Assembly (NCBI RefSeq): GCF_000689255.1
Contig: NZ_HG964446.1
Location: 1,999,191-2,063,190 of the forward strand
Direction: 5' to 3'
Length of the DNA: 64,000 nt
From: Mycobacterium triplex
GTDB taxonomy: Bacteria > Actinomycetota > Actinomycetes > Mycobacteriales > Mycobacteriaceae
Part shown: positions 46,075 through 54,823 of the stretch, one piece after another
How the letters are laid out: each line of letters starts with the position of its first letter
Position numbering within the stretch: position 1 is the stretch's first letter
Notes under the pieces: generated by a model
What the model saw: the letters and a program-made list of their open reading frames with translations, nothing else
What the model was told of the DNA's origin: nothing
Databases searched by the model: none
Program-made: the position numbers and the translations under genes

Positions 46075-47433
46075 TCAGTATTGTCGGTAGCGGCGCTGGA
46101 CGTGCTCCTGGCGGATGCGCACCTGTTCGCGACGCTGCTCGGGCGATACTCGCGGCGTCGAGGCCGGCAGGTGATCGAAGATCTTGTCGAACAGTACTTT
46201 TCGCACACTCACCGTGGGAAGCCGGTCGGTTGGCTGCGGGTAGGTCCAACGCATGGCCATGAAGCCCTGGCGGAGTCCGGTGGTGTCCAGCCAGTTGTTC
46301 ACGCCGGGGTCGCGGTGGGCGACGACGTACCGGTAGTGGCCATCGTCGTCGCGGACGGCCTGGGTGCCGTTCAAGCTGCTGACGTGATTGGCGTAGTCGT
46401 GCGACTCACCCCAAACGTTGGCCAGGTGGAAGCCCAGGTACGCCGGCGACTCGAACACTTCGGTGTCGATGAGCAGGGCCTCGTCCTCGGCCAGGTCGTA
46501 AACCCCGCCGGAGTAGACATTGGTGCTCTGCCCGCCGCCGGTGGCCAGCGATGCGGCGGCGGGGGCGTTGAGGTCGTTGCGCGGCATGAAGCAGACGCCG
46601 TCTCCGTTGCGGTCTCCGTAGGCTTCCAGGACCACGTCGTAGAACTTGTTCCAGAAGCGGGTCTGGTTGTCGACGATTTCGCCGACACGCCGCATTGCCG
46701 CTGCCGCGGCGGCCGGCCCGAGCGCGGGCGGATGCTCGCCGACCTTGTCGAGGCGGCGGATCGACAGCTCGGGCGACTGCTCGCGTTCCCAGTCGTGGAA
46801 CAGGAACCGCACGGTCACGTGTTCGGCGTAGAACGCCGTGCCAGCGCTCCGCGAGATGCGCTGTGTGGCAATGAAGTTGCCCATGTGTCCCGGTGGGGGC
46901 TCGGGGGCCAGCAAGATTTCGAAGCGCCCGTCCTCGCCGACGACCAGCTCGGAGGAGTCGAGCTTGCCGGTGTTGCCGCGCGCGCCCGGTTGCAGTTCGG
47001 CGAGGTCGCCACTGTCGCCGGCGTAGCCGGTGTGCGCCTCCACGATGACGTACTGGGGCGCGGTGGGACCCGACGGTGCCGGTGCCTGCCCGCGCCAATG
47101 TCGCCAGTCCTGCACCAGGCCGGTGATCGAATAGGTGTGGCGGCCGTCGATCGGCGTCGAGAGGTACATCGCGTCGCTGTTGTCGATGGTGGCTTTGTCC
47201 AGAACCTGCAGGCTGCGACGGAAATACGGAAAAGCGGGATCCCCGAAGAACGCCCGCTCGACCGCCGAGTACACGAAGCCCAGCAGGTACCGATAGCCCT
47301 CGGCAAGCTCGCGCGGTCCGGCCGTCGGCGGTGCGTACAGTTCGGGGGACTCGAGGGCATCGCGCGCCCGGCCCAGCTGCTCGATCATCTCGTCCCAGGC
47401 GGCGCGCAGGGCGTCCGCGTGCTCATCCGACAT
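46075..47433 (-). CDS. DUF1214 domain-containing protein
   Basis: 452 residues, no signal peptide. The C-terminal DUF1214 part shows YLGFHLANVWGESHDYANHVSSLNG, YRYVVAHRDPGVNNWLDTTGLRQGFMAMRW near residue 380. Such proteins occur with sterol or lipid catabolic genes in actinobacteria; function unknown. ATG 47433 overlaps the sulfotransferase stop by 11 bp. Confidence 0.83.
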   Translation of the reverse strand: MSDEHADALRAAWDEMIEQLGRARDALESPELYAPPTAGPRELAEGYRYLLGFVYSAVERAFFGDPAFPYFRRSLQVLDKATIDNSDAMYLSTPIDGRHTYSITGLVQDWRHWRGQAPAPSGPTAPQYVIVEAHTGYAGDSGDLAELQPGARGNTGKLDSSELVVGEDGRFEILLAPEPPPGHMGNFIATQRISRSAGTAFYAEHVTVRFLFHDWEREQSPELSIRRLDKVGEHPPALGPAAAAAAMRRVGEIVDNQTRFWNKFYDVVLEAYGDRNGDGVCFMPRNDLNAPAAASLATGGGQSTNVYSGGVYDLAEDEALLIDTEVFESPAYLGFHLANVWGESHDYANHVSSLNGTQAVRDDDGHYRYVVAHRDPGVNNWLDTTGLRQGFMAMRWTYPQPTDRLPTVSVRKVLFDKIFDHLPASTPRVSPEQRREQVRIRQEHVQRRYRQY

Positions 47434-48565
47434 GGCCTGACTCCCATCCGAATCGATCGAACAGCGGCGCCAAACGAGTGCGAATCTCGTCCGCGTCGAG
47501 CCCGAATTCCCCGAGGCTGTAGGTGTGTCCGGACCGGTACTCGCGGCCCTTCTCGCTGGCCAGTGCCTTCTGTTGCTCCGGCACCATGTCCATGCCGATC
47601 TCGTCGTACACACGGCGCATCGTGCCGGCCGGGTCCGTCACGAGGTCGCTGTAATCCACGATCGCGCTGGGTACCTCGGGGTGCGCCGCCAGTACCTCCA
47701 GCGGGTGTTGGTAGTAGTGGTACGACGAGTCCGCGAAGTACCGGAACGACGCCCGTATATCTGCCTCCGCCCGCTTGCGTGCCGACCAGGCGAACTGCAT
47801 CAGCTTGAGCAAGCTCGGAATCGTCTCGTAGGGATTTCGGACCGGCACGACGAAACGCGCGTCGGGAAAGGTGCGAATGAGGCTTTCGACCCGGCCGCAG
47901 TGGACGGGGGCCTTCGAAAGGTGTATCAGTTCAGGACCGTTGAGGACGAGCTGGCGGCGCAGGCAGTCCTTGTAGAACTGCATGACGCGCTCCCGCTTGG
48001 CGGCGGGCCACCGATCGTCGACGTAGTAGAAGTCGAGTTCGTGGACGTACGGGTACTGCACGATCCAAAAGCCCGACGCGCACGACATCGTCAGCAGAAA
48101 TTCGTCCTCCTCAGGTGCGAAAAGCCCTGACTCGTGCACACTTTGACTCTTGCTGAACAGTCGCTCGTCGAGGCGGTCGATGCGCCGGCGAAGTCGGCCG
48201 CCCAGCCGCTGGTCCCACCGCAGCACGGCCCGCAACACCTTCTTCTCGATCAGCGACGGGAAGAACATCTCCCAGAGCAGCACGTAGGAGAATCGGGGAT
48301 CGTTAGCCAGCAAGCGGTGCAGATATGTTGTGCCGCTACGTGCGTGGCCCACTACGAAGATCGGCTGAACGACCTTTGCGCGTCTCAGCGCGGGAAAGAA
48401 GATCGGGTCGAGTGCGAACGTCACCGCGTGCAACAGCGCCATGGCCGGCACCACGACACACAGCGTGCGGTACTGGCGGCGACGGCGCTCGGGGTTCTGC
48501 TCGCGGCGGACCAAGCGCACCAACGTCCACCAGGTGCGGAAGTCGAAGTAGAAGTAGTCCCTCAC
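47423..48565 (-). CDS. Sulfotransferase family protein
   Basis: 380 residues. The PAPS 5'-phosphosulfate loop is GHARSGTTYLHRLL near residue 75; the 3'-phosphate site is likely RFVVPVRNPYETIPS near 235. An N-terminal hydrophobic stretch near residue 40 could tether it to the membrane. Family members sulfate trehalose lipids, menaquinone or other small molecules in mycobacteria. GTG 48565 lies nine bases after the upstream stop. Coupled to the DUF1214 gene. Confidence 0.85.
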   Translation of the reverse strand: MRDYFYFDFRTWWTLVRLVRREQNPERRRRQYRTLCVVVPAMALLHAVTFALDPIFFPALRRAKVVQPIFVVGHARSGTTYLHRLLANDPRFSYVLLWEMFFPSLIEKKVLRAVLRWDQRLGGRLRRRIDRLDERLFSKSQSVHESGLFAPEEDEFLLTMSCASGFWIVQYPYVHELDFYYVDDRWPAAKRERVMQFYKDCLRRQLVLNGPELIHLSKAPVHCGRVESLIRTFPDARFVVPVRNPYETIPSLLKLMQFAWSARKRAEADIRASFRYFADSSYHYYQHPLEVLAAHPEVPSAIVDYSDLVTDPAGTMRRVYDEIGMDMVPEQQKALASEKGREYRSGHTYSLGEFGLDADEIRTRLAPLFDRFGWESGHVG

Positions 48566-48573
48566 GAGGCGCC

Positions 48574-49458
48574 TTACGGATTGACTTTGCTGATGACGGC
48601 GTCGGCGAACCGCTGCAACTTGGCTAGCTTGTCGGCCAGCGGCTGCGTGTCGTCGCCCTTGATGTAGGGGTTGCGGAAGCCGACCACGACATCGGTCACG
48701 CCCATGTCCTCGAGGCGCCTGCACCCGTCTACGGTGCGCGCGTCCGGGCTGGCCGCGTGAATCTCGAAGGGCTCGTTGGTGTTTCCTGCCTCGGCGCGTA
48801 AGGCCTGCAGCTTTCCGAGCATCGACGCCAGCGCATCGCTCGGTCCGCCCGCATGCATCCATCCGTTGCCTTTAGTCGCCGCTCGTCGCAAGGCGGCATC
48901 CGAGTGGCCCCCGACGAGCAGTGGCACCGGCCGGGTTGGCACCGGACACACCTTCAGTGCGGGGACGTCGTAGAAGCGTCCGTGGAACTCGAAGAACTCG
49001 CCCGACTCCAGCCCCCGGAAGACATCGATGGCCTCGTCCATACGCGCGCCCTTGTGCGCCGGGTCGACACCGGCCATCACATAGTCATCCGGGTAGGGGC
49101 TGGTTCCGAGACCGATGCCGAGGCCCAACCGGTTGCCCGTCAGCTTGGCGACCGAGAACGCTTGCTTGGCAACCCAGACGGGTGCGCGGAGCGGGAACTT
49201 CACCACGAAGGTGTTGAAGCGGATGCGCTCGGTGATGGCTCCCAGGGACGCCGCGAGCACGAACGGCTCGATGAATTCCTTGCCCTCCAGGAAGCTGCGG
49301 TCGCCATCGGCCGTGTAGGGATAGACGGCATCCGAATGTTCGGGATACGCAATGGAATCGGGGATCGTGAACCCGTCATAGCCGGCTGCCTCGGCGGCCA
49401 CGGCGAGCCGCGGCAGGTACTCCGAACGCGTCATCACATCCGTGAACGTGAAGCGCAT
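48574..49458 (-). CDS. LLM-class F420-dependent oxidoreductase
   Basis: 294 residues of the luciferase-like monooxygenase superfamily, F420-dependent branch. GFTIPDSIAYPEH near residue 28, RIRFNTFVVKFPLRAPVWVAKQAFSVAKLTGNRLGLGIGLG spans the cofactor region near 85-125, and VPLLVGGHSDAALRRAA near 180. ATG 49458 follows AAGGAGC. First gene of the six-gene minus-strand operon. Acts with cofactor F420 on an unknown alcohol, alkene or aromatic. Confidence 0.88.
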   Translation of the reverse strand: MRFTFTDVMTRSEYLPRLAVAAEAAGYDGFTIPDSIAYPEHSDAVYPYTADGDRSFLEGKEFIEPFVLAASLGAITERIRFNTFVVKFPLRAPVWVAKQAFSVAKLTGNRLGLGIGLGTSPYPDDYVMAGVDPAHKGARMDEAIDVFRGLESGEFFEFHGRFYDVPALKVCPVPTRPVPLLVGGHSDAALRRAATKGNGWMHAGGPSDALASMLGKLQALRAEAGNTNEPFEIHAASPDARTVDGCRRLEDMGVTDVVVGFRNPYIKGDDTQPLADKLAKLQRFADAVISKVNP

Positions 49459-49609
49459 CGGCGGAGCTCCTTCGCTCTTGGGTCTGGTGTCATCCTGATG
49501 CACCCCGAATATTTAGTCAAGTGAGGAAATAGTCCCGGGTGAAGGGCGTGGCTTCGCGAAACCGGCTAAGCTTCGCGGCACCGTGCCGGGGACCGGAAGG
49601 GGGGTCATC

Positions 49610-49918
49610 GTGGCTGATGAGTTGGATGTCGATCTCGTCGCGCTGCACATGGGGAGCAACCATGTGCTCAACGGGATCGGCGAGGCCGCCGTGGACTTCG
49701 TCGGCCATGAAGACGGCCTGGCCGATGCGGCGCCGGGTTGGGTCGGAACCTCGCAGCTCGCGTTGGCTCGGCTCGCGGCTCGGTGGGAGGCCCGGCACAG
49801 CCAACACAGGCTCCAGGTAGGCGGGTTGGGGACGCACGTCGCCGAAGCGCTGATCGGTTACTCCACCAACGAGGACGATTCGGCCAGCATGATCAGGTCG
49901 GTGCGGGAACAGGGGTAG
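49610..49918 (+). CDS. DUF2580/EspC-like WXG100-type protein
   Basis: 102 residues, helical hairpin type. ALHMGSNHVLNGIGEAAVDFVGH near residue 10, GWVGTSQLALARLAARWEAR near 45 with the central Trp-x-Gly, and a short C-terminus. This is the ESX-secretion-associated DUF2580 layout. GTG 49610 follows GGAAGGGGGG; GTG 49583 is in frame and close to a TAAGCT -10 box. It lies 3 bp before the toxin gene, so it is its likely secretion partner. Confidence 0.75.
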   Translation: MADELDVDLVALHMGSNHVLNGIGEAAVDFVGHEDGLADAAPGWVGTSQLALARLAARWEARHSQHRLQVGGLGTHVAEALIGYSTNEDDSASMIRSVREQG

Positions 49919-49921
49919 CGA

Positions 49922-51691
49922 GTGGGGTCGCTGACTCCCGCAGATGTCAAGCGCTGGGATCTGAACGCCATTCACGCGGTGTTCGAGACAGCCACCGGCC
50001 GCGCTAATACGTTGCAGCGCTTGGGGGAAAGCCTGCAACAGGCCCACAACGTGCTCGCCGAGTGGCAGGGCGAGGCAGGCGACGCTTTCCGCGTCGACAT
50101 CGGCAAGATTCGCCGCGACATCGAGGCGGACGGCGCGGAATCCCAACAAGTGGCCGCCGCGGTGTCGCGCGCCGAGGCGGATATAGCCGCCTGCAAGCAC
50201 GAGCTGGACACCATCGAAGGGGCCGCCCAGGCAAGCGGCTGGACCGTCACGCCGGACTGGCGAATCGACCTTGGTCCCGGGGGGATTCCCGCGAATCGGC
50301 TCGATCTAGCGACCAAGCTGCAGAACCTGCAGGCGGAGCTCAACGCCTGCAAGGCGCACGCGCACACCGCCGATCACGAGCTCGCCACGGCGATCGGCGC
50401 CGCCGTCGGTGCAGTCCCCCTGGATGCCGCGGAATCCGCCCCAGCGGGTGCCCCGGCGCCGCAGGGTCCACCTGCGCCCGCAGGTAAGCCGAAGACGTGG
50501 CAAGAGATGTTGACGCCGCCCGGCGCCGCCGCTGCGCCGGGCGGCACGCCGCCGAGGGCCCCGTCGGCTCCCGCCCAAGGGGGCAAGCCGCGGTCACTGC
50601 AGGACATGTTGTTGCCCGGTGGCCCCGTTCCGCTGCCTGCGCCGAGCCCGGCAGAGATGGAGAGCGCTAAGTCGTTGTTACGCAAGGTGATGGCTGGCGA
50701 TGGCGTGCCGCCGGATCAGATCGAGGCACGCGTGAACGAAGTCGTGGCCGGCGCGCAGCGGTGGATCGACCAGGGCGGAATTCCTCCCTATCTGCCTCCC
50801 GAGCCAAAGCCGTTGCCGGCGCCGGGATTTGGTGAAGGGTTCGCTGACCGCTGGTTTGCAACCGAAGAGAGCGTTCACAACCTGCTCGGGGTGGGAAATC
50901 GCGGATTACCGGGTGCGCTCGACGCGTGGAAGCAAATGATCCAAGGCACCGTCGAGACTGTCCAAAACCCGGCGGGGGCGGCGATCGGCGAAGTGCAGAA
51001 TGCCATGAACTCGCCCAGCGCGGCCTACTACCTGGGCGGTAAAGCCTCCGATGCTGCGGTTTCCTTGCCCGCGATGCTCTTTGGTCCGGAAGTCGCAGGC
51101 GTAGGCAGACTGGCGGACATTGATGCCGCCGCCGCAATCGATTACGGCCCGACACACTTGCCACATACGCCGGTCGGTTTCGAACACCCAATCCCCTTCC
51201 ACCCGTTTGCAGACCAAGCCGGGCAAGATCTTTTTGCCGCCTACGCACATCGAGAGCCCACAGCAGATTTGAGTCGGATACTCGCTGATATGTCGACTCA
51301 CTACGTCGGTGACGATCCAGATCGGGTCGTCTTGGGTAAATTCGGCGGTCTGGAGGGCGGTTACATCGGCGAAGCCAGAGGTCAAGGCGGAATCTATTTC
51401 AGCACCGGCGATCCAGCTTGGGATGCGATAACCTACGGGCTTAGCAGAGCTGAAGAGCACAGCCTCGTCTGGCCGGTCAACGAACAATTTCTCCGCAACC
51501 AGATGGAGAGGGCCATCCCTCGGATTGAATACCATTTACCGCAGGGGGTTAGTAGTGTCGAGGAGTTGATGACATTAGATCCATACTCTTATTCCGCTAA
51601 AGAAATTGCGTTTTTGAAGAGCAATGCGGAGATGTATGGCTATCGGCAAGTCGGGGATTCATGGATACTTATCGCAGGAGACCGGGGATGA
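49922..51691 (+). CDS. ESX-type polymorphic toxin with WXG-like N-terminus
   Basis: 589 residues. Residues 1-165 are a helical WXG100/LXG-like secretion domain (AHNVLAEWQGEAGDAFRVD near 42). Residues about 165-260 are a Pro/Ala-rich linker with a repeated KPxxxQEML/KPRSLQDMLL motif. Residues 300-400 are Gly/Ala-rich and hydrophobic. The last 150 residues form a separate domain with VVLGKFGGLEGGYIGEARG, GGIYFSTGDPAWDAI and VNEQFLRNQMERA; base composition there is visibly lower in GC. The layout matches CpnT-like toxins, but the C-terminal domain does not look like TNT. Toxin identity is inferred from layout and from the two immunity-like genes that follow. Confidence 0.75.
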   Translation: MGSLTPADVKRWDLNAIHAVFETATGRANTLQRLGESLQQAHNVLAEWQGEAGDAFRVDIGKIRRDIEADGAESQQVAAAVSRAEADIAACKHELDTIEGAAQASGWTVTPDWRIDLGPGGIPANRLDLATKLQNLQAELNACKAHAHTADHELATAIGAAVGAVPLDAAESAPAGAPAPQGPPAPAGKPKTWQEMLTPPGAAAAPGGTPPRAPSAPAQGGKPRSLQDMLLPGGPVPLPAPSPAEMESAKSLLRKVMAGDGVPPDQIEARVNEVVAGAQRWIDQGGIPPYLPPEPKPLPAPGFGEGFADRWFATEESVHNLLGVGNRGLPGALDAWKQMIQGTVETVQNPAGAAIGEVQNAMNSPSAAYYLGGKASDAAVSLPAMLFGPEVAGVGRLADIDAAAAIDYGPTHLPHTPVGFEHPIPFHPFADQAGQDLFAAYAHREPTADLSRILADMSTHYVGDDPDRVVLGKFGGLEGGYIGEARGQGGIYFSTGDPAWDAITYGLSRAEEHSLVWPVNEQFLRNQMERAIPRIEYHLPQGVSSVEELMTLDPYSYSAKEIAFLKSNAEMYGYRQVGDSWILIAGDRG

Positions 51692-52131
51692 CACAAGAGT
51701 TCTTGACAGGGGTTCGGTCGATCGTGGAGCCTACATTGATTGAACTTGGCTTTCAGCTTGATGAGATCGACGATGACGTGGATGAATGGGGACGAAAGGG
51801 TTCTGTTGCGTTCTTCCGTTCGATAGATTGCAGAATCCAAATCTACGACTCGATCCGAGACGGCACGATCAACTGCATGATTGCCGCGCTGAATTCCCCG
51901 AACGTCTTCGGCCCGCATGATCGGTCGGGAAAGTGGCAGTATCTTCCCAGGTTTGCCATCCGGAAGGGCGTCCCGCTCGAGGAAATCAAGAAAGACGATC
52001 TAACCGTGGATTTTCCTACGACGTCCCAACTGCTTGAATCTGTCCGTGACCGAATCGAGAAGTATTTTCCTATTGCGCACGAAGGTATTCTGGAAATGGG
52101 CGGGCCTGAGTATTGGAACTCAAGTTTGTAG
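51688..52131 (+). CDS. Candidate immunity protein 1
   Basis: 147 residues, no signal peptide. EFLTGVRSIVEPTLIELGFQLDEI, VAFFRSIDCRIQIYDS and HDRSGKWQYLPRF are closely similar to the second gene at 52371. ATG overlaps the toxin stop (ATGA), typical for toxin-immunity pairs. AT-richer than flanking genes, a sign of recent gain. No enzyme motif. Confidence 0.7.
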   Translation: MTQEFLTGVRSIVEPTLIELGFQLDEIDDDVDEWGRKGSVAFFRSIDCRIQIYDSIRDGTINCMIAALNSPNVFGPHDRSGKWQYLPRFAIRKGVPLEEIKKDDLTVDFPTTSQLLESVRDRIEKYFPIAHEGILEMGGPEYWNSSL

Positions 52132-52136
52132 ATTGA

Positions 52137-52346
52137 GCGTCTCACGCTTCGGATGAAACAAAATTCGGCTTGCTGAACCGATCGAAGAAATGGCGGTTCA
52201 TGTTGCTGCTCAGTAACGTCCATGATGGCTTGGCGACGCCCGTGCTGGATGCGGACGACAATGAAGTGATGTCCTGGCTCGAGGCACTCTTCAATGTGCA
52301 TTTCGCGGCTGCCCGTGAGGCACTGCGGTCGAGGGTTGCGGAGTAA
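52137..52346 (+). pseudogene. Remnant of another cassette between the immunity genes
   Basis: An open frame without a good start reads WRFMLLLSNVHDG and EVMSWLEALFNVHFAAARE to TAA at 52344. It looks like the C-terminal end of a different small protein, possibly an older immunity gene. It is unrelated to the two flanking paralogues. Confidence 0.45.
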
Positions 52347-52370
52347 TGGCATGAAGACCGGACGACGAAA

Positions 52371-52793
52371 ATGACAGACGAATTCTTGGCGTTAGTCCAG
52401 CGTATTATCGAACCTCGACTTGTTCAGCTGGGGTTCCAGCTAGACGAAGTTCGTGACGTGGTTGAACAAGGGAGAAAGGCGTCCATGGTGTTCTTCCGTT
52501 CGCATGATTGCAAGATACAGATCTACTATTCGTCCCGGGAAGGTGAGATCAACGCGATGATCGGTCCGCTAGACGCGCCGAATCAGCACGGCCAATACGA
52601 TCGATCGGGAAAGTGGCATTACTTCAACGACTTTGCGAATCAACCCAAATCGTCCCTGGAAGAGTTGGTGCGGCAGCGTCGGGACGAATGCGCAAATTTT
52701 GAGACGACGGCCAAGTGGCTCGAATGGATCAAAAGAGAGCGTATAGATCGGTATTTCGACTCGGCGCATGCAGCAATAGTCGGGGAACGATGA
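52371..52793 (+). CDS. Candidate immunity protein 2 (paralogue)
   Basis: 140 residues. EFLALVQRIIEPRLVQLGFQLDEV, MVFFRSHDCKIQIYYS and YDRSGKWHYF match the gene at 51688 along the N-terminal two thirds, while the C-terminal third differs. Divergent duplicates of an immunity gene are common in polymorphic toxin loci. GACGACGAAA lies just upstream of the ATG; the ribosome site is weak. Confidence 0.65.
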   Translation: MTDEFLALVQRIIEPRLVQLGFQLDEVRDVVEQGRKASMVFFRSHDCKIQIYYSSREGEINAMIGPLDAPNQHGQYDRSGKWHYFNDFANQPKSSLEELVRQRRDECANFETTAKWLEWIKRERIDRYFDSAHAAIVGER

Positions 52794-53050
52794 AGACCTG
52801 TTCCAAGTTGCATTACTGCCCGAAATCGGCGAGGCGCTGTAGCCCCCTCGCCTGAGTCCCTTCCTCGACAGTTAGTTGCAATTTGTCGCTCGGGGGCGGG
52901 CAGCACGAGACTGACTCGCGGCAGAGACCAGTGGGGCGGGTGTGACGGGCAGCGACCACCGCCCCCGCGGGGTATAGGAATTAGCGGCGTGGGTGCGGGT
53001 GTTGCCCTTCTCGAGAGAGGGCAGTCCAACGGCGGCAGACAGGGGTGACC

Positions 53051-53881
53051 ATGAAGTTCGGGATCTCGACATTCGTCAATGACGACACCATCGACACGAT
53101 CTCGTTGGCGCGCGCGATCGAAGAGCGCGGCTTCGCCTCGCTGGTGATCGCCGAGCACACCCACATTCCGGCGAGTCGGGAGTCTCCCTACCCGCAGGGC
53201 GGGAAGCTGCCGTCGATCTACTACCGCACGCTCGATCCGTTTGTGACGCTGGCCGCGGCAGCCGCGGTGACTTCGTCCATCGAGTTGTTCACCGGGATCG
53301 CCCTGCTGATCCAACGCGATCCGATCATTACGGCGAAGGAAGCCGCCAGCATCGACCTGATCTCCGGCGGCCGCTTTGTGTTTGGTGTGGGCGCGGGCTG
53401 GAACATCGAGGAGCTACGCGATCACGGTACCGATCCGAAGACCCGTGGCGCCCTGCTCGACGAACGCATCGAGGCCATCAAAGCGCTGTGGACAACCGAA
53501 CCCGCCGAGTATCACGGCACGTACGTCAACTTCGACGCTTCCTACCAGCGCCCCAAGCCGGTTCAGAAACCGCACCCGCCGATCTTCATCGGTGGTGACT
53601 CGGACGCCACCGTCAAACGAGTCATCCGCCACGACGCCGGATGGATAGCCAACCCACTTCCGGTGGAGCGGTTAACCAAGCGGATTGATCAAATGCGTGA
53701 GGGCGGCGGAAAAGAGGTTGCACTCGCGACGTTCGGCACGCCGGCCGACCCCGATTATTGGGACGCCTTGGGCGGCTTGGGTTTCGAGCGAGTCGCACTG
53801 CTGTTGCCCAGCCGGCCCCTCGACGAATCGCTGCGGTTGCTCGACGAATACGCCACGAAGGTGAGTAGCTACAGCGGCTGA
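53051..53881 (+). CDS. LLM-class F420-dependent oxidoreductase
   Basis: 276 residues of the luciferase-like F420 family (TIGR03619-like). [21 protein letters not shown] near residue 28, [43 protein letters not shown] spans the F420 site near 75-120, and [17 protein letters not shown] near 180. ATG 53051 is used (GTG 53045 in frame). Alone between the toxin locus and the methyltransferase. Substrate unknown. Confidence 0.9.
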   Translation: MKFGISTFVNDDTIDTISLARAIEERGFASLVIAEHTHIPASRESPYPQGGKLPSIYYRTLDPFVTLAAAAAVTSSIELFTGIALLIQRDPIITAKEAASIDLISGGRFVFGVGAGWNIEELRDHGTDPKTRGALLDERIEAIKALWTTEPAEYHGTYVNFDASYQRPKPVQKPHPPIFIGGDSDATVKRVIRHDAGWIANPLPVERLTKRIDQMREGGGKEVALATFGTPADPDYWDALGGLGFERVALLLPSRPLDESLRLLDEYATKVSSYSG

Positions 53882-53954
53882 GGCTTGGATATCGGGTCCC
53901 CGCGGCCGATACCCGAATTCGGATGAATTCGCGTATTTCGGTGATCGATGGCAC

Positions 53955-53960
53955 TACACT
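53955..53960 (+). promoter_or_regulatory. -10 box giving a leaderless start
   Basis: TACACT ends six bases before ATG 53967, with no ribosome site between. Same arrangement as at 42833. Transcription probably starts at the ATG. Confidence 0.5.
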
Positions 53961-53966
53961 CCGTCC

Positions 53967-54788
53967 ATGGAACTCGAGGCCCGAGAGTTTCGTCCGTCGC
54001 CGCTTTGGACGCTCAAAGCGAAGTTCATCCAGTTCGTTTACCAGTATTTTTATCCTTACTTGACCCGTCGGCTTCGCTCGGATGATGTGTTGTTCCTCAA
54101 TTACGGGTACGAGGAAGATCCGCCGATGGCCGTGCCGCTGGGGGCCTCCGACGAGCACGACCGGTATTTCATCCAGCTCTACCACCGCACCGCGACCCAA
54201 GTGGACCTCACCGGCAAGCGCGTGCTGGAGGTGGGTTGCGGCCACGGCGGCGGGGCCTCCTATCTGACGCGTACGGCGCACCCGGCCTCTTACACCGGAC
54301 TGGACTTGAATGCGGTCGGTATCGACTTCTGCCGACAAAGGCACCGGCTGGCCGGCCTGGAATTCGTGAAAGGCGACGCCGAGAACCTGCCCTTTCCCGA
54401 CGAATCCTTCGATGCGGTGATCAATATCGAATCCTCGCATCTCTACCGACAGTTTCCCCGTTTCCTCGACGAGGTGGGCCGGGTGCTCCGCCCGGGCGGG
54501 CATTTCCTATACGCCGACTTCCGCTTCGCTGACACCGTCGCCGACTGGGAGGCGCAGCTCGCCAACGCGCCGATGAGGATGCTTTCGCACACGACGATCA
54601 ATGAGCAGGTCGTGCGCGGCATGGAGAAAAATTCGCAGTGGTGGGTACGCGCCGTCGAACGCCTCGTGCCCGCCGTCTTGCACAGGTGGCTGTTGGTCCA
54701 TGGATACGTACTCGTGTGGAGGGTTCACCAGGACATGAAAAGTGGCGGTTCCACCGACTACCGGATGTATTGCTTCGCCAAGGCGTGA
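53967..54788 (+). CDS. SAM-dependent methyltransferase, phthiotriol/GPL lipid type
   Basis: 273 residues. The SAM motif [16 protein letters not shown] is near residue 86, [11 protein letters not shown] near 112 and [16 protein letters not shown] near 133. YEEDPPM near 50, [11 protein letters not shown] near 70 and YRMYCF at the end match mycobacterial O-methyltransferases acting on phthiotriol dimycocerosate lipids (Rv2952 type) and on the fatty acid of glycopeptidolipids. Which lipid is used here is unknown; no PDIM or GPL synthesis gene is next to it. Confidence 0.85.
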   Translation: MELEAREFRPSPLWTLKAKFIQFVYQYFYPYLTRRLRSDDVLFLNYGYEEDPPMAVPLGASDEHDRYFIQLYHRTATQVDLTGKRVLEVGCGHGGGASYLTRTAHPASYTGLDLNAVGIDFCRQRHRLAGLEFVKGDAENLPFPDESFDAVINIESSHLYRQFPRFLDEVGRVLRPGGHFLYADFRFADTVADWEAQLANAPMRMLSHTTINEQVVRGMEKNSQWWVRAVERLVPAVLHRWLLVHGYVLVWRVHQDMKSGGSTDYRMYCFAKA

Positions 54789-54823
54789 CGCCCGATCCGA
54801 AAACGGTTGGCAGAACCGCGGTT

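Noticed and set aside
45163..47808. An 881-codon open frame on the plus strand
   Set aside because: It lies antisense to the SDR, TetR, DUF1214 and sulfotransferase genes, shows no domain, and is a high-GC shadow frame.
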